Positions 25,381 through 35,575 of a stretch of DNA of 64,000 bases are shown here, in pieces. The notes below the pieces were generated by a model that had not been told where the DNA came from, ran no database searches, and was given only the letters and a program-made list of their open reading frames with translations. How positions within the stretch are numbered: position 1 is the stretch's first letter; each line of letters begins with the position of its first letter. The translations under genes and the position numbers were made by a program. This DNA comes from JAOUEA01 sp963825685 (GTDB taxonomy: Bacteria; Actinomycetota; UBA4738; HRBIN12), in the NCBI GenBank assembly GCA_963825685.1, contig CAWGUD010000016.1:1-64000 (forward strand). Reading direction: 5' to 3'.

Positions 25381-25931
25381 CGTACATCGATCAGGAACCC
25401 TGGCCCGAACCACCTCTCGCCGCCGACGAGGCCACCGCGATCGTGGCCGCCCTCGAGCGACAGCGCGCGACCCTCGCCTGGAAGACGGGTGGCCTCGACG
25501 CCGACGGCCTGAGGGCCACCGCCGCCGCGTCGACGATCACGCTCGGCGGGCTGCTCAAGCACCTGGCCCTGGTCGAGGACGACAAGTTCACCGGGACGAT
25601 CGCGGGACACGAGATGCCGTCGCCGTGGAGAGACGTCGACTGGGACGCCGACCCGGACTGGGACTGGCATTCGGCCGCCGACGACACACCCGAGGAGCTC
25701 TACGCGCTCTATCGCGATGCGGTGACCCGCTCACGCGCCGCGCTCGCGGACGTGCTGGCACAGGGCGGTCTCGACCAGCCGGTCTCGAGCATGACGGACG
25801 AACGGGGTCGTTCTCCCAACCTGCGGCGGGTGCTGCTCGACATGCTCGAGGAGTACGCGCGGCACTCCGGCCACGCCGACATCATCAGGGAATCGATCGA
25901 CGGGGTGGTCGGCGAGGATCGACCCGACTGA
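25377..25931 (+). CDS. DinB-superfamily protein, DUF664 type
   Basis: ATG 25377 overlaps the TetR stop by 4 nt. 184 residues of a four-helix bundle. Candidate metal ligands are His in GGLLKHLALVEDD and the pair in EEYARHSGHADIIRESIDG. DUF664 members in actinobacteria include mycothiol- or other thiol-dependent transferases, which would fit a detoxification operon together with the quinone reductase. The thiol cofactor is inferred from family knowledge, not seen. Confidence 0.87.
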   Translation: MTYIDQEPWPEPPLAADEATAIVAALERQRATLAWKTGGLDADGLRATAAASTITLGGLLKHLALVEDDKFTGTIAGHEMPSPWRDVDWDADPDWDWHSAADDTPEELYALYRDAVTRSRAALADVLAQGGLDQPVSSMTDERGRSPNLRRVLLDMLEEYARHSGHADIIRESIDGVVGEDRPD

Positions 25932-25962
25932 CGTCTGCTGGACGGTTGTCGGTGGCGAGCCC

Positions 25963-25968
25963 TAGGGT
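25963..25968 (+). promoter_or_regulatory. -10 box TAGGGT, leaderless start of alpha/beta hydrolase
   Basis: TAGGGT ends 6 nt before ATG 25975. Thirty-one bases after the DinB stop, so the hydrolase has its own promoter. Confidence 0.6.
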
Positions 25969-25974
25969 CGAAGC

Positions 25975-26839
25975 ATGTCGAACACACCGATCATCCTGGT
26001 TCCCGGTTTCTGGCTCGGCGCGTGGGCGTGGGACGAGGTCGCCGAACTCGATGCGGGCAGACGGCCACGACGTCACCGCGCTGACGTTGCCCGGTCTCGA
26101 GTCCGTCGACACCGACCGATCGTCGATCACGCTCGACGATCACGTCGAGGCGATCTGCGACGCGGTGCGAGCGGCCGGAGAGCCGGTCGTGCTCGCCGTC
26201 CACAGCGGCGCCGGGGTGCCGGGCTACGGCGCGACCGACCGTGTCCCCGATCTGATCGCGCACATGGTCTACGTCGACACCGGTCCGGCGACCGCCGCAC
26301 TCGATCCCGACTTCGACGGTGTCGAGCACCCCCTCCCCCCGCAGGAGCAGCTCGCGGAGGAGGAGAACCTCGACGGGCTCAGCGAGGAACAGCTCGAGAC
26401 GTTCCGCCGCCGCGCCGTGCCCGAGCCGGCCGCCGCGCTTCGCGACGCGCCCGTGCTCACGAACGATGCGCGGCTCGACGTGCCGAGCACGGTGATCTGC
26501 ACGGCGTACACGTCCGAGCAGTACAAGGAGGCCGTCGCGGAGGGTCAGACCTGGCTCGGGGGATTCGCCGAGCTGCGTGACGTCACGTGGATCGACCTGC
26601 CGACGAGCCACTGGCCGATGTGGTCCCGTCCGAAGGATCTCGCCGAGATCATCGGGGGCATCGCGACCCGGTGGGGTCAATGGGACCGCAGGAGCCGACG
26701 GATCGGCTCGAGCACCTGGTCGATCTCGCCTTCGGACGAGAGGTGGGTGTGGCCAGGAAGCGAGAGGAACGTGGCGGTCGGGATCTCCTCGGCTGCCCGA
26801 CGGGCAGCATCGTGCATCTCATCGGCTTCTCCCACGTAG
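25975..26839 (+). CDS. Alpha/beta-fold hydrolase, frameshifted
   Basis: Starts MSNTPIILVPGFWLGAWAWD with the oxyanion-region GFWLGAW. The frame changes near 26055 and continues MRADGHDVTALTLPGLESVD. The expected nucleophile elbow reads VLAVHSGAGVPG (HSGAG), and SHWPMWSRPKDLAEIIG near 26620 supplies the C-terminal His region. The conserved domain ends about 26670, yet the frame runs on to 26839, overlapping the convergent hydrolase by 163 bp; a stop was probably lost to another indel. Substrate unknown. Confidence 0.75.
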
Positions 26840-27466
26840 ATCAAGCACGGCACCCGCCAACGGGAGAGATGGTCGGCGATGGACCCTTCGGCGAAGACCG
26901 ACTCCCATGCGGCGAGGATCGCGTCCGGATCGTTCTGCAGCTCGAGCGTGCGGGCGGGCTCGGGGAAACGAACACCGAGACCCGCCTCGAAGGCCTCGAC
27001 GAATCCCTCCATGCCACGGCTGCGAGCGGCTTCCGCAGCGGCTGCGACCGCCTGGGCGATCGGCGTCGTCAGGTCCCACTCGTACGGCTGATTGCCGCAC
27101 AGCACCAGCGCCCGCACCCGCTCGGGTGTGAGTTCGCCGATCGCGAAGCCGAGGCGGGCGCCCCACGAGAAGCCGAGCACGTGCGCACGATCGAGACCCA
27201 GCTCGTCCAGCACGGCGATGTGGTCGGCAACGCGTGTTGGTAACGCGTACGCCTCCGGCTCGTGGGGCGCGCCCGAACGCCCGTGCCCTCGGTGGTCGGC
27301 GAAGATCAGCCGGAACTCGTCGCCGAGCGCCAAGCACCACGCCTGACGCCTGCGCGACCTCGATGGGATCGAGGAACCCGGTGTAGACGACGACGGGAGC
27401 TCCGGAACCTCCCCGGTCCTCGAAGTAGATCGGAACGTCGTCCACGGGGTTGGTGGCATACGGCAC
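26677..27466 (-). CDS. Alpha/beta-fold hydrolase, frameshifted near the N-terminus
   Basis: GTG 27466 starts PYATNPVDDVPIYFEDRGGS and a G-x-P-V-V-V-Y-T-G-F strand. The frame shifts near 27340 and resumes FRLIFADHRGHGRSGAPHEP. The nucleophile elbow is HVLGFSWGARLGFA (G-F-S-W-G), the acid is near YVGEADEMHD, and the His is in LPGHTHLSSEGE. About 263 residues after joining. The family includes haloperoxidase- and esterase-like enzymes; no specific substrate. It converges on and overlaps the preceding hydrolase reading frame. Confidence 0.8.
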
Positions 27467-27562
27467 GTCATGGCGAGGGTAACCGGCACGGCCACTCGGG
27501 CGTCTCGAGACGGAGGAACATCAGGTCGAACGCGCTCAGCCGCTGCATCGCGCCTGAGCCCG

Positions 27563-28568
27563 TCATCGTCGTGTCCATCCCAGGATCCGAGGCCACGGTC
27601 GCTTGACGAGCGTCAACGGCATGACCTCGAGATGCAGGCGCGAGACCGTTCCCGCGTCTCGACCGAACACCACCCGCATCGACCCGAGGCCGATCTGCTC
27701 GAGGTCGAGTCGGAACACGAGCGGGTCCTCGGGATCGTCCGGATGCAGCGGGAAGCCTCGGTACAGCGTCGGGATCGGGGTCAGAACACGGATCGTCAGC
27801 TGACCTCGCCGCACGAAGACCTCGGCGCCGGCGCCGAACATCCCGCGCATCCGCACGTCGCTGAGCGGTCCCTCGAGGGCGAACCAGCCGCACAGCTCGC
27901 CCCACGTCTCGGGCCGGCGCGGCACGTCGGTTCGGATCGCGTCCTCGGGTGCGCCGACGACCTGCCTGAGGAGGTTCGAAGTCTCGAAGGGCAGCCAGAA
28001 GTCCGGGCGCCACGAGCCGTTCGTGAACGCCATCACCGCCACGCCGTCGTCGGGGGCGAGGAAGACCTGCGAGTGGAAGCCGGGCAGCGTGCCCTGATGC
28101 TCGACGGCCGGGTGGCCATCACCGAGGTCGGCACGCCAGAACGCGATCCCGATGCCCGGGATGCGGAACGCCGGAGCGCCTAGCGAGCGCGGTGTGCGTC
28201 AGCAGGTGCCGCAGCGTCGCGGGCCTCCAGCCCGCGTCGGCGGGAACCAGGCGATACGCGCGCAGGTACTCGTTCGCGGGCGCGTCGAGGTCGACCAGGC
28301 CCTGCTCCCACAGTTGCAGCACCGAGACCGCCGTGACGGTCTTGGTGATCGACGCGATCCGGAAGACCGTGTTCTCGGTGATCGGTGTGCGCTCGGCGAT
28401 GTCGGCGACGCCGTGCGCGGAGAACGACGAGAGCGACCCGTCACTCACCACGCCGACGGCCAGACCGACGGCCGACCACCGGTGGAGGATCCGCGCGATC
28501 CGCCGGTCGAGGGCGACGTCCCCGGAGGATGCAGGTTCGATCGTGGAACGGGTGCTTGACGACACCAT
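27563..28568 (-). pseudogene. Beta-lactamase-fold serine hydrolase with internal deletion
   Basis: ATG 28568 with GAAGGGAGGG upstream. The N-terminal part has the SxxK nucleophile (FRIASITKTVTAVSVLQLWE) and ends at TLRHLLTHTA. After a frameshift near 28180 it jumps directly to FRIPGIGIAFWRADLGDGHP, PGFHSQVFLAPDDGVAVMAF and a C-terminal lipocalin-like tail ending LGWTRR at 27563. Family members have roughly 150 residues here including the Y-x-N motif, which is missing. The protein would lack a catalytic tyrosine, so the gene is either inactivated or misassembled. Confidence 0.7.
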
Positions 28569-28698
28569 GGTGCCCTCCCTTCGTTCGCCGGGTACCGCGA
28601 CCAGCGATCGCCCGGCAGCCACTTCCACCCTGCCAAGTCGAGACGGGGGTGGCGGCAGCGACGGACCCCGTCCCCGCGGGACCTTCACCGTGTTGACC

Positions 28699-29130
28699 AT
28701 GGAGAAGGTCGACACCCCGCCCGACGAGTTCCTCGGATCGCTCTCCGACGAGACCCGTGGCCCGATGACGGAGCTCGACGCGATCATCACCTCCTGCTTG
28801 CCGGGCAGGGCCCGGGTGCTCTGGGAAGGGCCGTTCTGGGGCGGCAGCGATCAGCGGATCATCGGATACGGCGACATGGTGCAGCCGCGCCCGCGCGGCG
28901 AGCCGGTCGAGTGGTTCCTGGTCGGCCTCGCCAGGCAGCAGCGGTACTTCAGCCTGTATATCAACGCCGTGCTCGACGGCGAGTACCTGCTCGCCCACTA
29001 CGCGGATCGCCTCGGCACGGTGAAGACGGGGTCGGCCAGCCTCAGCTTCTCGAGCCTCGACGATGTCGATCTCGACGAGCTCAGGGCACTCCTCACGCAG
29101 GCCCACGAAGTGACACCTGAGGACGTGTGA
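28699..29130 (+). CDS. DUF1801-like small protein
   Basis: ATG 28699 (MEKVDTPPDEFLGSLSDETR). 143 residues; MTELDAIITSCLPGRARVLW, GGSDQRIIGYGDM, WFLVGLARQQRYFSLYINAV and HYADRLGTVKTG follow the YdhG/DUF1801 pattern, a fold related to frataxin-like iron proteins. No metal site can be asserted. It is divergent from the damaged serine hydrolase gene and followed by a membrane protein gene. Confidence 0.7.
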   Translation: MEKVDTPPDEFLGSLSDETRGPMTELDAIITSCLPGRARVLWEGPFWGGSDQRIIGYGDMVQPRPRGEPVEWFLVGLARQQRYFSLYINAVLDGEYLLAHYADRLGTVKTGSASLSFSSLDDVDLDELRALLTQAHEVTPEDV

Positions 29131-29175
29131 CGCACGCTCTTGCCGGGCGCTATCGCTACGGAGAAGGATGCCTCC

Positions 29176-29604
29176 ATGAGGAAGCTCGGACACGTCCTGG
29201 TGCTCGTCGCGATGGCCGGGTATGCAGCCTCGACGGTCACCCTCGACTTCTACGGTCCAGGGACCAGCCCGACAGAGATGGGCCTGACGTACTTCGACCT
29301 GCTGACGGGGCAAGGAACGGCGTCCGGTCTGACCGTCGCAGGCGGCATCCTGATGACGTTCGGTCCGCCGCTGCTCATCGTGATCCTGGATCTCATGTTG
29401 CTCACGGGCCGTCGCCGTGGCGCCGCTCTGCACGGGCTCGTCGCAGCCGTCGCCACCTGGGCGACCATCACGATCGGCTCCGCGCTGAACATCCTCGGCT
29501 TCGACGCGTTCCCGATGGGGGTCGGGTTCTGGGCGCAGATCGTGTGCGTGGCGATCGCGGCCGCGGGAGCGCTGCTGCTGTTGAACGCTCCCGCGGCTGA
29601 CTGA
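29176..29604 (+). CDS. Unrecognised four-helix membrane protein
   Basis: ATG 29176 after GAGAAGGA. 142 residues with four hydrophobic stretches (VLVLVAMAGYAAS; VAGGILMTFGPPLLIVILDL; HGLVAAVATWATITIGSAL; AQIVCVAIAAAGALLLL). Between the first two there is an external-looking loop YGPGTSPTEMGLTYFDLLTG. No family recognised; the size suits a small channel-like or regulatory membrane protein, but that is a guess. Ends 8 bp before the convergent metallopeptidase-like gene. Confidence 0.6.
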   Translation: MRKLGHVLVLVAMAGYAASTVTLDFYGPGTSPTEMGLTYFDLLTGQGTASGLTVAGGILMTFGPPLLIVILDLMLLTGRRRGAALHGLVAAVATWATITIGSALNILGFDAFPMGVGFWAQIVCVAIAAAGALLLLNAPAAD

Positions 29605-29611
29605 TCCAGCG

Positions 29612-30202
29612 TCACGCGGCGCAACCGCCGCGCACGAGGTCGTACGCCTCGCTGAGCGCCTGAGGGTCGCGATCGCCGTCGATCATCGGCGCCATCGCGC
29701 CGTCGGCGAGTCCCCAGGCCACGATCTCGGCGAGCTGCTCGATGCCCCGCTGCTTCCACTCGACGTCGTCGCCGGCCCAGGCGCCGAGGCCGCGCAGCTG
29801 CAGGAACCGCTCGCGGCACGCGTCGTCGAGGGTCGCGCTCTCCCATGCGTGCGCGAGCTCGTGCAGCACGAGGCGCTGCGGCCCGGCTTCCATCTCGAGA
29901 CGCACGCACAGGTCGACACGGCCGCCCTGCGCGTAACCGAGGAACCCTCGGCAGCCCTCGGTGCCGTCGTGGAAGTGCACCTCGGTCGGCGGCAGCTCGA
30001 GACCGGCGGCCTCGAAGCGCCCCACGGCCCACGCGGCGAGCTCCATCGCGACCGGCGGAGCGTCGACCACGACGACCTGCGGCGTGCCGGGCACCGGATC
30101 CCCGGCCCGCGTCAGCGCGACGGCGTCGGGCAGGCTCGCGATCGCCCCGACGCTCATGGCGATCCCGATCCATCCGACGGCCCGTGCGTTCCTCGTGAAC
30201 AT
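29612..30202 (-). CDS. Putative exported zincin-like protein with HELAH
   Basis: ATG 30202 (MFTRNARAVGWIGIAMSVGA) with an N-terminal hydrophobic segment, probably a membrane anchor or signal peptide. The key motif is LVLHELAHAWES (about residue 118), an HExxH zinc site; further down ERFLQLRGLGAW and QLAEIVAWGLADG could supply the third ligand (Glu). Cysteines flank the motif (EGCRGFLG, DLCVRLE, DDACRERF, RGGCAA) and may pair. 196 residues. Likely a small secreted metallopeptidase of no named family. Confidence 0.65.
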   Translation of the reverse strand: MFTRNARAVGWIGIAMSVGAIASLPDAVALTRAGDPVPGTPQVVVVDAPPVAMELAAWAVGRFEAAGLELPPTEVHFHDGTEGCRGFLGYAQGGRVDLCVRLEMEAGPQRLVLHELAHAWESATLDDACRERFLQLRGLGAWAGDDVEWKQRGIEQLAEIVAWGLADGAMAPMIDGDRDPQALSEAYDLVRGGCAA

Positions 30203-30317
30203 GGGCCGACCGTGTGCCCGAGTGCTGCAGGCACCGCCCGCGAACGCTTGGACGTGCTTGGAACCGGCTTGGAGCTCTCGAGGGTGGGAGTGGCTTTCCG
30301 ACGCAACGCGAACGGGG

Positions 30318-30323
30318 TACTGT
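30318..30323 (+). promoter_or_regulatory. -10 box TACTGT, leaderless start of BTAD-nSTAND regulator
   Basis: TACTGT ends 6 nt before GTG 30330. Sets the start of this long gene, where upstream in-frame codons would otherwise be possible. Confidence 0.6.
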
Positions 30324-30329
30324 CCGGCC

Positions 30330-33300
30330 GTGCGTTTCCTCGTGTTGGGACCGTTGGAGGTCGAGGCGACACCCGAACCTGTCGCGCTCGGCGGCCGCAA
30401 GCAGAAGCTCGTGCTCGCCCACCTGCTGCGACGCCCCAACGGCTGGGTCTCGACCGAGACGCTGATCGACGACGTGTGGGGCGAGGAGCCGCCCGGCGCC
30501 GCGAAGGGCTCCCTCCAGTCGTACGTCTCGAACCTTCGCAAGGCGTTGGGCGCCGAGCGGCTCGAGACCGGGGCGGGCGGCTACCGCCTCGTGGTGGGGC
30601 CCGGCGAGCTCGACGCGCTCGAGTTCGAGCAGACGTCGGCCCGAGCGAACGCGGAGGTCGACGGCGACCCGCGGGAGGCGTCGGATCTGTTCCGGCGAGC
30701 GCTCGGTCTCTGGCGCGGGTCGGCGTTCTCCGACCTCGCCGACGAACCGTCGCTCCTGGGCGAGATCGGGCGGCTCGAGGAGGAACGGCTCCAGGCGATC
30801 GAGGGTCGCATCGACGCCGACCTCGCGCTCGGTCGGCACACCGAGGTCGTCGCCGAGCTCGACGACCTCACCCGCCGGTGGCCGCTGCGCGAGCATCTCT
30901 GGGCCCAGCGGATGCTCGCGCTCTACCGGGCCGAGCGGCCGGCCGAGGCGCTCGCCGCCTACCGCGAGGCCCGATCGACCCTCGTCGACGAGCTCGGGGT
31001 CGAACCCGGGCGGCCGCTGCAGCAGCTGAACGAGCGCATCCTGCTGCAGGACCCCGAGCTCGACCTGCCGACCGCATCCGCAGGACCTCGAGACGAACGA
31101 GCTCGACAACCCGTACAAGGGGCTGCGGCCGTTCCGCGAAGGCGACCAGCAGGACTTCCACGGTCGCGAGGCGCTCACCGAGCTGCTCGTCGCCACGCTC
31201 GAGCGCGATGCCCGCCTCGTCACACTCATCGGCCCGAGCGGGTCGGGCAAGTCCAGCGTCGTCTCCGCCGGGCTGGTCCCCGTCGCTGCGGAAGCGCCAC
31301 GTCGGCGACCGGTGGGAGATCGCATCGATGCGTCCGGGCGCCTATCCGTTCACGGAGTTCGACGCCGCCATGGGGCGCACGTTCCCGTCATCGACCTCGG
31401 GCGACCACCGCACCGACCGGGACACCTGGCTCCTGGAAGCGGTGCTGCGCGCGCTGCCCGAGGACGGGTCCCGGCTGCTGCTCGTGATCGACCAGTTCGA
31501 GGAGCTGTTCACGCTCGTCGACGACGAGACCCGCAACCGGTTCCTCGCCGGACTCGTGGCCGCCGCCGAGGAGCCGGGTGAACGCCTGCGGGTGCTCGTC
31601 GTGCTCCGCGCCGACTTCTTCGACCGCCCGCTGGCCTACCCGATCTTCGGCCGGCTCATGACCGAGCACATCGTGCACGTGCTGCCGCTCGGACCGAGCG
31701 AGCTCGAGGCCGCGGCGGCGAAGCCGGCCGAGCGGGTCGGCGTGATCGTTCGAGCCGGGCCTGCTCGCCGAGCTGGTCGGCGACGTGAGCCGCCAGCCGA
31801 ACGCGTTGCCGCTGTTCCAGTACGCGCTGACCGAGCTGTTCGACCGGCGCGAGGGCGACGAGCTCACCCTCGCCCGGTACGAGGCGCTCGGTGGACTCCG
31901 GGGCGCGGTCGCGAGCCGGGCGGAGGACACGTTCACACGGCTCGATCCCGAACGGCAGGAAGCCGCCCGCCAGTTGTTCCTGCGCCTGGTGCGGGTCGGC
32001 GCCGGCACGGCCACCCGGCGGGTCGTACGCGCCGACGAGCTCGCGTCGCTCGACATCGACCTCGTGACGATGCAGGACGCCGTGGAGGCGTTCGTCTCGA
32101 ACCGGCTGCTCGCGGTCGACCGCGACCCGGCCTCCGGCGCGGCGACCGTCGAGGTCGCACACGAAGCGCTGCTGAGCGAGTGGCAACGACTCGCGGAGTG
32201 GATCGAGAGCGGCAGGGCGGACCTGCGGCAACACCGATCCTACGTGGGCGCCATGCGAGAGTGGCTGGCGGCGGACCGCGACCCCGACTACCTCCTGAGC
32301 GGCGGGCGGCTCGAGCGCTACGAGGCCTGGCGCGAGGCGACCGCGATGCGGCTCACCGAGGACGAGCGCATGTTCCTCGACGAGGCGGTGCGTCGGCGCG
32401 ACGAGGCCGCGGCCGCGGAGGCCGAGCGCGCGGAGGCCGAGACGCGCATCCGCGCGCGCGCTCGGCGCCGGTCCTTCGCGGTGGGCGTCGGGGCGGCCGC
32501 CCTCATCGCCGCCCTCATGGTCGGCGTCGTGCTCGCGAGCGGCGAGGACGAGCTCCCCACGATCACGAGCCTGACCTTCGGCAACCGCGAAGACGACATG
32601 GTCTTCGAGCTCAGCGAGCAAGGCATCACGCGCGCGGAGCAGGAACTCGGGGTCACGGTGAAGCGCGCCGACGTGCTGCTGCCGCCCGAGACGGTGATCG
32701 AGGAGGCAGCCGCCGCCGAGACGGACCTGCTGATCCTCGACAACAACGCGAGCTTCGACGATCGGCGATCGACCGGACCTGTTCGTGCCGCCCACCCACT
32801 ACGTCCGTCACCCCGGTCGAGGTTCCGATCGATCGACCGAACGTGACGACCCTCGAGATCGCGTTCGAACAGAGCGGGTTCCTGGCGGGTGTGGCCGCGG
32901 CCTCCACCACCCGGAGCGGCGTGATCGGCTACGTCGGCGCATGGGAGGGAGACCCGGGCGAGCCGCCGGCGGTCTTCCGGACGCTTCCGGGCCGGGTACG
33001 AGGCAGGAGCCGAGTGGGTCGATCCCGGACGTGCGGGTGCTCTCGGGCCTCATCTCCGACTTCACTCGGGAGTTCGTGCAGTACTTCGACGCACCCAACG
33101 TGGCGAAGCGGATCGCCCGGGTCGAGTACGACATGGGTGCCGATGTCGTGTTCCACGCGACCGGGCTCTCGGGAGCGGGCGTCTTCGAGGCCGCCGTCGA
33201 ACGGTCGACGCCCGACCGCCACCTCTGGGCGATCGGGGTGGACACCGATCAGTGGCAGCAGGCGAACGAGGCCGAGCGCTCGCACATCCTGACGTCGAGC

Positions 33301-33537
33301 ATGATCCGCTGGGACATCGTGAACTTCACGGTGATCCGCGACTTCGTCGAGGGAACGCTGCAACCCGGGGCCCGCCGTCTGACGGTCGACGAGGGGATCA
33401 TCACGTACTCACGGAGCGGCGACGCCCTCAGCCCCGGCGCGATCGCGAACCTCGACCGCGCGATCGAGGAGATCACGAGCGGCGAGATCGACGTCCCCAC
33501 GGAGCCGACCGGCGAACTGCTCCAGCCTTCGGGCTGA
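30330..33537 (+). CDS. BTAD/SARP-type regulator with nSTAND NTPase, TM helix and BMP sensor domain, several frameshifts
   Basis: Order of parts. (1) Winged helix, about 1-95: LVLGPLEVEATPEPVALGGR, STETLIDDVWGEEPP, LQSYVSNLRKALG. (2) BTAD helical repeats, about 97-245, ending DELGVEPGRPLQQLNERILL. (3) nSTAND1 NTPase: NPYKGLRPFREGD, Walker A GPSGSGKSSVVS, Walker B LLLVIDQFEELFT. (4) a charged coiled segment rich in EAERAEAE. (5) one TM helix, FAVGVGAAALIAALMVGVVL. (6) a BMP/PnrA-like periplasmic-binding domain with VTTLEIAFEQSGFLAGVAAA, RVEYDMGADVVFHATGLSGA and AIGVDTDQW, to 33537. Frame changes occur near 31085, 31280, 31750, 32765, 32985 and 33005. It looks like a one-protein route from an outside ligand, perhaps a nucleoside, to DNA binding. 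Confidence 0.85.
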
Positions 33538-33571
33538 CGGCGACCGAACCTCGGGTGAATCGCGCCGTCAG
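33534..33571. terminator. Hairpin between convergent genes (CTGACGGCG / CGCCGTCAG)
   Basis: 9-bp perfect arms at 33534-33542 and 33563-33571 with a 20-nt loop. The arms overlap the stops of the BTAD regulator (plus) and PAS-PAS-cyclase 2 (minus). Confidence 0.5.
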
Positions 33572-35036
33572 TCGTCGGCGAGGCCGACGATCTCCCACGC
33601 CTCGACCGGTCGGCGGGCGCCCTTCACCGTGAGCTCTCCTCGCTCCTCCGCCTTCACGCGATCCTTCACCAGCGCGTACGTGCGGAATCCGCACAGGGTC
33701 GAGCCGGGTTCGGCCGTGGTCTCCAGACGGGCGGCGACGTTGACCGCGAAGCCGACCGCCATGTACGCCCGCAGCACCTCGCTCCCGAAGACGCCGACGG
33801 TGCAGTGCGCCGTGTTCACGCCGACCCTGATCTTGAGGTCGGCGGGGATCCCGCGCTCACGCAACGAGGTCGCGAGCTCGGCGCAGCGCCGGTGCATCTC
33901 CATCGCCGCCCGAACCGCCGCCCATGCCTGCTCGGCCTCGGGCATCTCCTTCGGAGCGCCGAAGACGGCCATCACGCGGTCGCCGATCAGGTTGTCGACC
34001 GACCCGCCGAACGCGATCACCGCCGCCGTCATCTCCCGGAGGTAGCCGTTCAGCACCACGGCGAGCTCCTCCGGCTCCAGGCTCTCTGCCAGGTCGGTGA
34101 ACCCGACCATGTCGGCGAACAGCACCGTGATGCGCCGGCGCTCGAACGAATCCTCCTCGACGGGAAGATCTCCTTCGAGCAGACGCTCGGCGACCTGCCG
34201 GGGCAGGAAGCGGGCGAGCTCGCCGGTGCGGACGAGCTCGGCCATCTGCTCGTCGACCCGGGCCTCGAGCCTGCGCCGCGTGTGCTCGAGCTCGGTGACG
34301 TCGTGATACAGGATGTAGAAGCCGCTCGGCTCGTCTTCCTGCTCCTCACGGATCGCGAGGATCTCGACGTCGACGAGGGAACCGTCCTTGCGGGTTCGCC
34401 GGCCGATCCGACGGAAGGACGTGCCGGCCCCATGCCTCGTTGGTCCACGCGGTCGCCTCGGAGTGCAGCTCGGGGGTCGTTGCGACCATATCGTCGAGAT
34501 GCGCGCCGACCGCCTCGTCGGCGGAGTAGCCGAAGAGTCCCTCGGCGGCGGGGTTCCACAAGGTCACATCGAAGTTCCGGTCGACCTTGATGATCGCGGT
34601 CGGGCTCGTCTCCACGAGCTCCTCGAAGAAGCGGCGCTGACGGACGAGCTCACCGACGTCTTCGTAGAGGGCGAACGCGCCGACCAGCCGGCCGTCGATC
34701 GTGATCGGCACCGAGCGGATCGCCACGTCGACGAGGGTCCCGTCCTTCCTGGCGCGACGGGTGACGACCTCGATCGGGCCGTCGAGGACGCGGTCGTTCA
34801 GCGAGGCGGCATCGTCTCGGATCGCCTCGTGCTGACCGACCAGCTCGTCGATGTGGCGGCCGAGCGCCTCTGCGCGCGACCAGCCGAACAGCCGCGCGGC
34901 GGCAGGGTTCCACTCCGTGACCATGAACGATGGGTCGCACGTGACGATGGCCGTCGGACTCGCCTCGACGAGCGTCTCGTAGAACCGGCGCTGGTCTTCA
35001 GGCGTGCCGACATCGCGCATCGGGTGTCGAGGTCAT
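33568..35036 (-). CDS. PAS-PAS-class III cyclase, paralogue 2, frameshifted
   Basis: Paralogue of the cyclase at 13058-14701. The likely start is ATG 35036, which has a TACGCT box 7 nt upstream; reading MTSTPDAR and restoring one base in GCGCGATG gives RDVGTPEDQRRFYETLVEAS. A fallback start is ATG 35020. PAS 1: SPTAIVTCDPSFMVTEWNPA; PAS 2: SPTAIIKVDRNFDVTLWNPA. One extra C near 34430 shifts the frame. Cyclase domain: VLFADMVGFTDLAESLEPEE, DNLIGDRVMAVFGAP, VGVNTAHCTVGVFGSE, VNVAARLE. It is uninterrupted by the tandem copy seen in paralogue 1. Confidence 0.87.
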
Positions 35037-35043
35037 GGCGGCG

Positions 35044-35049
35044 AGCGTA
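35044..35049 (-). promoter_or_regulatory. -10 box TACGCT upstream of PAS-PAS-cyclase 2
   Basis: Ends 7 nt before ATG 35036 on the minus strand and supports that start over the ATG at 35020. Confidence 0.55.
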
Positions 35050-35098
35050 GAGCGAACACGCCCCGCAAGCCAGACGCATCGTGCGCCGCCGCAAGGGG

Positions 35099-35104
35099 TA
35101 TCGT
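35099..35104 (+). promoter_or_regulatory. -10 box TATCGT, leaderless start of DinB gene
   Basis: Ends 7 nt before ATG 35112. With the TACGCT box at 35044-35049 it forms a compact back-to-back promoter pair in a 75-bp gap. Confidence 0.6.
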
Positions 35105-35111
35105 CACGCTC

Positions 35112-35563
35112 ATGACCGAGGATCGCTCCTACATCGAGGAGAACGCGCGCTCGCTCGAGCGCATGCGCTCGCTCGTCGACGATCTGAGCGAGGACGAGCT
35201 GCGACGCCCGGTCAACGAGTACTGGACCGTCGCCGGCGTCCTCGGCCACATCGCGTTCTGGGACGCCCGGATACTCGCGCTCTGCGACAAGCTCGACCGC
35301 GGCGTGCCGTTCGCGGCCTCCGACACCGAACCGGAGGACGTCGACTGGATCAACGATGCCTCCCGGGCGCTGATCCACGCGGTGCCACCGGTGAGCTGGC
35401 GCGGCTCGCGCTGCAGATCGCCGAGGAGACCGACGCGCGGGTGGCGACGCTTCCGCCGGACCGGCTCTGGCCGCAGGACCCCGACAGTCCGCTCTACGCC
35501 GTGCGCGCGTCGCACCGCGGCGAGCACCTCGACGACATCGAGGCGGCGCTGGATCGTGCCTGA
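35112..35563 (+). CDS. DinB-family protein, frameshifted
   Basis: ATG 35112 (MTEDRSYIEENARSLERMRS). The N-terminal helices with HIAFWDARILALCDKLD carry the first likely His ligand. The frame changes near 35390 and continues LARLALQIAEETDARVATLP to VRASHRGEHLDDIEAALDRA, which carries the C-terminal His pair. About 150 residues joined. Four-helix metal-binding bundle of unknown substrate, possibly thiol-dependent like other actinobacterial members. Confidence 0.8.
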
Positions 35564-35575
35564 CACGATGACCAG

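Noticed and set aside
26497..26515. CACGGCGTACACG, similar to half of the TetR palindrome
   Set aside because: Lies inside a hydrolase coding region, lacks the second arm, and is readily explained by codons for CTAYTS.
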